Part shown: positions 44,133 through 47,027 of the stretch, piece by piece
Layout: each line of letters opens with the position of its first letter
How positions within the stretch are numbered: position 1 is the first letter of the stretch
Source of the DNA: Chitinophagaceae bacterium
GTDB taxonomy: Bacteria; Bacteroidota; Bacteroidia; Chitinophagales; Chitinophagaceae
Assembly: GCA_025360525.1 (NCBI GenBank)
Contig: JANYCA010000057.1
Coordinates: forward strand, 1-47,027
Direction: 5' to 3'
DNA: 47,027 nucleotides
Notes under the pieces: generated by a model
What the model saw: only the letters and a program-made list of their open reading frames with translations
Databases searched by the model: none
What the model was told of the DNA's origin: nothing
Made by a program: the position numbers and the translations under genes

Positions 44133-44720
44133 TTATTTTTTTGCTATTAATATAATGGTCAAAGCTTCTATTGCACAGAGCACAATAAAAAACCATAGCC
44201 AGGTGTTTTTTTGTTTTAAGCCTTCCTGAACTGCTACTGTTGCAACAGCTTTGGAAGATTGCAGCAAAGCATTTAAAACTGCAATGCGTTTATCTTTTTG
44301 TGTGCAGCTATCTTTTAATAACTGCAGTGCCCGCTGATCTGTGTAGGGTACCAGGATTGTTTTTGGCTTAAGCTGCCAGCTTTGATCCTTTTGCTTTAAG
44401 GTGTCACTATAAAAATAATCACCTGGGTGTATATTATCGGGACACTGGTAATAAATACTGCAGAGCGAATCGAGGTTTATATAAGGTACCGGATTGCAGG
44501 GATTGTTTTGTACAAAAGTTGCCACAGCTTCAGCTGCTATACGCTGTCGTTCTTCTAAAAACTGTTGTTTTAAAACTTCAACTTTTTCATTCTCTATTAC
44601 CATGCGCTTTGCCGGGTTGCAGCTAAAGCCAATGATGGCCAGAGTGATCATGGTGAGCGCTGCCAACAATATCTTAAATAATTTACTTTCCACCCTCAGG
44701 GGTATTTGTTGTGGATGCAT
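44133..44720 (-). CDS. Membrane lipoprotein-like protein with coiled coil (spanin-like layout)
   Basis: From ATG 44720 the product is 195 residues. An N-terminal helix ends in a lipobox-like FSC, then comes a charged coiled-coil (NEKVEVLKQQFLEERQRIAAEA), a Cys-rich middle (four to five Cys) and a C-terminal membrane helix (WLWFFIVLCAIEALTIILIAK). It overlaps the small membrane gene upstream by 38 bp. Layout resembles a lysis accessory or envelope-spanning protein; the family is unknown. The longer frame would begin TTG. Confidence 0.6.
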   Translation of the reverse strand: MHPQQIPLRVESKLFKILLAALTMITLAIIGFSCNPAKRMVIENEKVEVLKQQFLEERQRIAAEAVATFVQNNPCNPVPYINLDSLCSIYYQCPDNIHPGDYFYSDTLKQKDQSWQLKPKTILVPYTDQRALQLLKDSCTQKDKRIAVLNALLQSSKAVATVAVQEGLKQKNTWLWFFIVLCAIEALTIILIAKK

Positions 44721-44868
44721 CTGCACCAAATAATAACCCTATACCGGCTAAGATGGCCGTTAGTCCTTCCACGGAAAACGCTTTTGCAGTAACCATTGCC
44801 ATGGCGCCGGTTGCAATTAATATTATACCTGCAGAGGATGTTTTCCAGTTTGTGAGAATGTTTTTCAT
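44683..44868 (-). CDS. Small two-helix membrane protein (holin-like)
   Basis: The 61-residue product has two hydrophobic segments (SAGIILIATGAMAMVTA and LTAILAGIGLLFG) and a short polar tail. Size and layout match small holins, and the downstream overlapping gene has a spanin-like layout. Function is inferred from form only. Confidence 0.6.
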   Translation of the reverse strand: MKNILTNWKTSSAGIILIATGAMAMVTAKAFSVEGLTAILAGIGLLFGADASTTNTPEGGK

Positions 44869-44872
44869 TGTG

Positions 44873-46939
44873 TTATTTTTTTCTTTTTAAAAAATACGTT
44901 CTTATGTTAGTTACACTTCCATTGTCCAATAAAATGATACTACGCCAGGCAGGCACGGTAACAGAATTATTATAACCATTACCAAACACATCCTTCTTAC
45001 TTAAGCCTGTAAAATTTACAGTAATTACATTGTTAGATGGATTTGTGTATAGTGCACCAGATGTATTATCAGAAATAAACCTTGAAGGGGTTACAGCTTC
45101 CCAACCTACTGTAGATTTGAGATAAGTAATATTTCTCACAGTCTGTAAATAACTGGTACCATCATACAAAGTGCTTGTTTCAAGTAATGAGGTATCTGTG
45201 CCGGTTCGCAAAGAATAATAATTACTATCCACTATTCCTATCGCTTGTTGTGCAGCTAATAATGTTGAAGATTCAATATTTCTTTGGTAGTTACCGTAAA
45301 TAAACCGATGCGGATAAAAAATGTTATTGGTAATTCTCATACCGATCACAGTTCTACCCGGTATGTTTGGATTAACGCTTCCAAACCTATTTGTAGAATA
45401 TCCTTTGCCTGACTTAAATACAGTATTGTTTGTTGCAGTTATGTAGCGGTTATTATTGCCATGAATACCTGCATCTGCTAAATTACTTACTGTGTTGGAA
45501 TCAATTAAAACATTGTACGTTCCATCATCAACGTAGATACCATTGGCGTTACCGTCCGTGGTGTCATTTGAACCGTACGGTGCGCCTATACCATTAATAA
45601 TAATGTTGCTGATAACGTTTCTGTTGAACCTTGTAACGTAAGCTGCAGTATCTGTATTTTCAGATGTGTAAATTCCTGCGCCATCATCTCTAATTGAGCA
45701 AAATTTATTTATGTAATTGTATTTTATGTAAGCATCATTGCCGTACCAATTTATCCCTACATAACCTGCATTTTGCACCGAATTGTTAGTTACGTAAACA
45801 TTTTGCCCTGCCCTATTTAATATGCCGCCACCAACAATATTTTGCTCGCTTGTTTCCATCCCTGCAAATAATTGGATGCTGTCAATGGTGCAGTTAGTAA
45901 TAGATGAAAGTGTAGTGTTACTGGCATTGCTAAATAAAATACCGCCACCTAAACAGCTTTTTACTGTTGAACTATCGATTGAGATGTCAAAAGAAGATAC
46001 AACTGCCATAGCATCCCATCCTGTATTTCGTATGTCAATGTTTTTAAACCTATGCAAAGTTCCGCTTCTTACATATATGGCAAACTCCCCAGCGCCTATA
46101 AAAGAAATGTCACTCATAATTATACCGTTAAAATAACCAGCGCTTGGGCCTGTCATGTTGGTAAACAAAGTGTCATAAATAGCAGCCTGTATAGTATATG
46201 CGTTTGGATTGTTGTTTCCAAAATACATTCTCAATTTGTTGTTAACCCCATCCTGCCACCACTCCCCATCCTGGTCAAGTGTTCTACTATCTCGTTGAAA
46301 AAAATAACCCGACCCTAATCCGGGAGTTCCACTTGACATTGAGGCAAATGTTATAACACCACCTGAATGTGCCGTAATTGTTTTCCTGGTATGTTCCCAG
46401 CGTACATTACGGAAAACACCTTCTGCACCTGTCCAGTTAGTAGTTGATGAAAGTGCAGGGCCAGTCATAGTTGTGCTGGTTCTTGCTGTGTTGTAATAAT
46501 AACTATTACCATAACCAGTGAAGTTTGGAGTTCTACCTATTCTCATTAATTCTCCATCCCGCAAAACAAGGTTATTATCGGGTTTTACCAAAGCTGAAAA
46601 CCCACTTGTAGGTGCTTCCCAAATGTTACCCCCTAAATTTACCCACCCTGTAATTGTAACCAGTCCTGTAACAATTGGTTTAGCACCTGTCCCGTATGCC
46701 CTAAATACAATGTTGTTTCGGTTCATCATTATTGTACCTAAAAAAGTACTACCTCTTTTTAAGTTGATTGTGTCATTAGCCGCAAGTGTAGCTGCAAATA
46801 TCTTTGAAAGAGAAACCCACGCATTGGCATCACTCAAGCCATTTAGGCCATCACTACCCGTTTCTTTTAGGTAATAATTATTGGCTGCATTTGCTTTAAC
46901 TACCCAAATAAATAAAGCTATTGTTATCAATTTTTTCAT
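44873..46939 (-). CDS. Secreted right-handed beta-helix protein
   Basis: The 688-residue product has a signal peptide (MKKLITIALFIWVVKANA), NYYLKETGSDGLNGLSDANA at the start (typical of pectate-lyase-like beta-helices), and many short repeats (DSSTVKSCLGGGILFSNASN, NVYVTNNSVQNAGYVGINWY, DAGIHGNNNRYITATNNTVF). The C-terminal ~80 residues lack the helix rhythm. It may bind or cleave polysaccharide; if the element is a phage, it could be a virion-associated depolymerase, but the signal peptide argues for export. It lies 4 bp upstream of the small membrane gene. Confidence 0.75.
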   Translation of the reverse strand: MKKLITIALFIWVVKANAANNYYLKETGSDGLNGLSDANAWVSLSKIFAATLAANDTINLKRGSTFLGTIMMNRNNIVFRAYGTGAKPIVTGLVTITGWVNLGGNIWEAPTSGFSALVKPDNNLVLRDGELMRIGRTPNFTGYGNSYYYNTARTSTTMTGPALSSTTNWTGAEGVFRNVRWEHTRKTITAHSGGVITFASMSSGTPGLGSGYFFQRDSRTLDQDGEWWQDGVNNKLRMYFGNNNPNAYTIQAAIYDTLFTNMTGPSAGYFNGIIMSDISFIGAGEFAIYVRSGTLHRFKNIDIRNTGWDAMAVVSSFDISIDSSTVKSCLGGGILFSNASNTTLSSITNCTIDSIQLFAGMETSEQNIVGGGILNRAGQNVYVTNNSVQNAGYVGINWYGNDAYIKYNYINKFCSIRDDGAGIYTSENTDTAAYVTRFNRNVISNIIINGIGAPYGSNDTTDGNANGIYVDDGTYNVLIDSNTVSNLADAGIHGNNNRYITATNNTVFKSGKGYSTNRFGSVNPNIPGRTVIGMRITNNIFYPHRFIYGNYQRNIESSTLLAAQQAIGIVDSNYYSLRTGTDTSLLETSTLYDGTSYLQTVRNITYLKSTVGWEAVTPSRFISDNTSGALYTNPSNNVITVNFTGLSKKDVFGNGYNNSVTVPAWRSIILLDNGSVTNIRTYFLKRKK

Positions 46940-46944
46940 CTGTT

Positions 46945-47027
46945 CTAAAATGAATAAGTAAGCTGAACGTTAGTTAAAGTAAACGATGGAGTAGTACCCC
47001 CAATCGTATAAACAACTCTCCATGTAC
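46945..47027 (-). CDS. C-terminus of an unidentified protein (partial, runs off right edge)
   Basis: The last 26 codons read TWRVVYTIGGTTPSFTLTNV and end QLTYSF at a TAG, six bases before the next start codon. Alternating hydrophobic residues suggest beta structure. It belongs to the same minus-strand transcript as the beta-helix gene. Nothing more can be said. Confidence 0.6.
   Translation of the reverse strand, partial: TWRVVYTIGGTTPSFTLTNVQLTYSF

Overview
The window reads as chromosome of a Bacteroidota bacterium, most likely Chitinophagaceae or a close relative. Signs are moderate-to-low GC, starts that do not depend on Shine-Dalgarno sequences, promoters of the TTTG-N18-20-TAnnTTTG type, a GldA-type ABC ATPase, a ribosomal protein THX gene, a carboxypeptidase-regulatory-like/TonB receptor, DUF5777, DUF4286 and DUF2339/DUF3999 families, and a methionine synthase split into two genes. 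The family assignments come from reading motifs; no database search was run.

Layout. 1-70 is the edge of a probable IS4-like transposase. 441-10604 is mostly housekeeping on the minus strand: GldA-like ATPase, RicT/PSP1 protein, DNA polymerase III delta', a zinc metallopeptidase, glutathione peroxidase, a beta-helix lipoprotein, ComF and RadA. 11239-17328 on the plus strand holds a TonB receptor, a periplasmic protein and a winged-helix regulator behind a promoter with an embedded 14-bp palindrome, followed by an ABC exporter and a LolA-like protein. 17380-23506 on the minus strand holds THX, HU, DUF4286, the DUF3999/DUF2339 membrane pair, exonuclease III and a Uma2-family nuclease.

The most unusual stretch is 22946-28303. 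The split B12-dependent methionine synthase is colonised by nuclease-bearing insertions. The large gene carries an in-frame ~170-codon insert encoding a DUF559 PD-(D/E)XK nuclease domain inside its reactivation domain. The gap between the two metH genes is filled by a 495-bp cassette with 42-bp terminal inverted repeats around a GxxExxY nuclease gene. The small metH gene carries a short in-frame insert whose sequence matches one end of the DUF559 element. A third PD-(D/E)XK-type gene (Uma2) lies directly downstream. I read this as one or more families of nuclease-encoding repeat elements that tolerate, or exploit, insertion into coding sequence.

28628-37831 returns to core genes: a DUF5777/YceI/cytochrome-like/OB-fold cluster, recR, an Ig-like lipoprotein, a UvrD-type helicase-nuclease and an SRPBCC protein. 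A 10-bp-period TTCAACC array lies between recR and the Ig-like gene.

From tRNA-Arg(CCU) at 38874 to the right edge is the left part of an integrative element. It has a tyrosine recombinase beside the tRNA, a DUF4160/DUF2442 pair, a DUF6943-like gene, a GC-rich structured non-coding stretch, a BECR-fold nuclease, a fusion of an RNase H-like exonuclease with a phosphoribosyltransferase, three small membrane or basic proteins and a secreted beta-helix protein. Its right end is outside the window.
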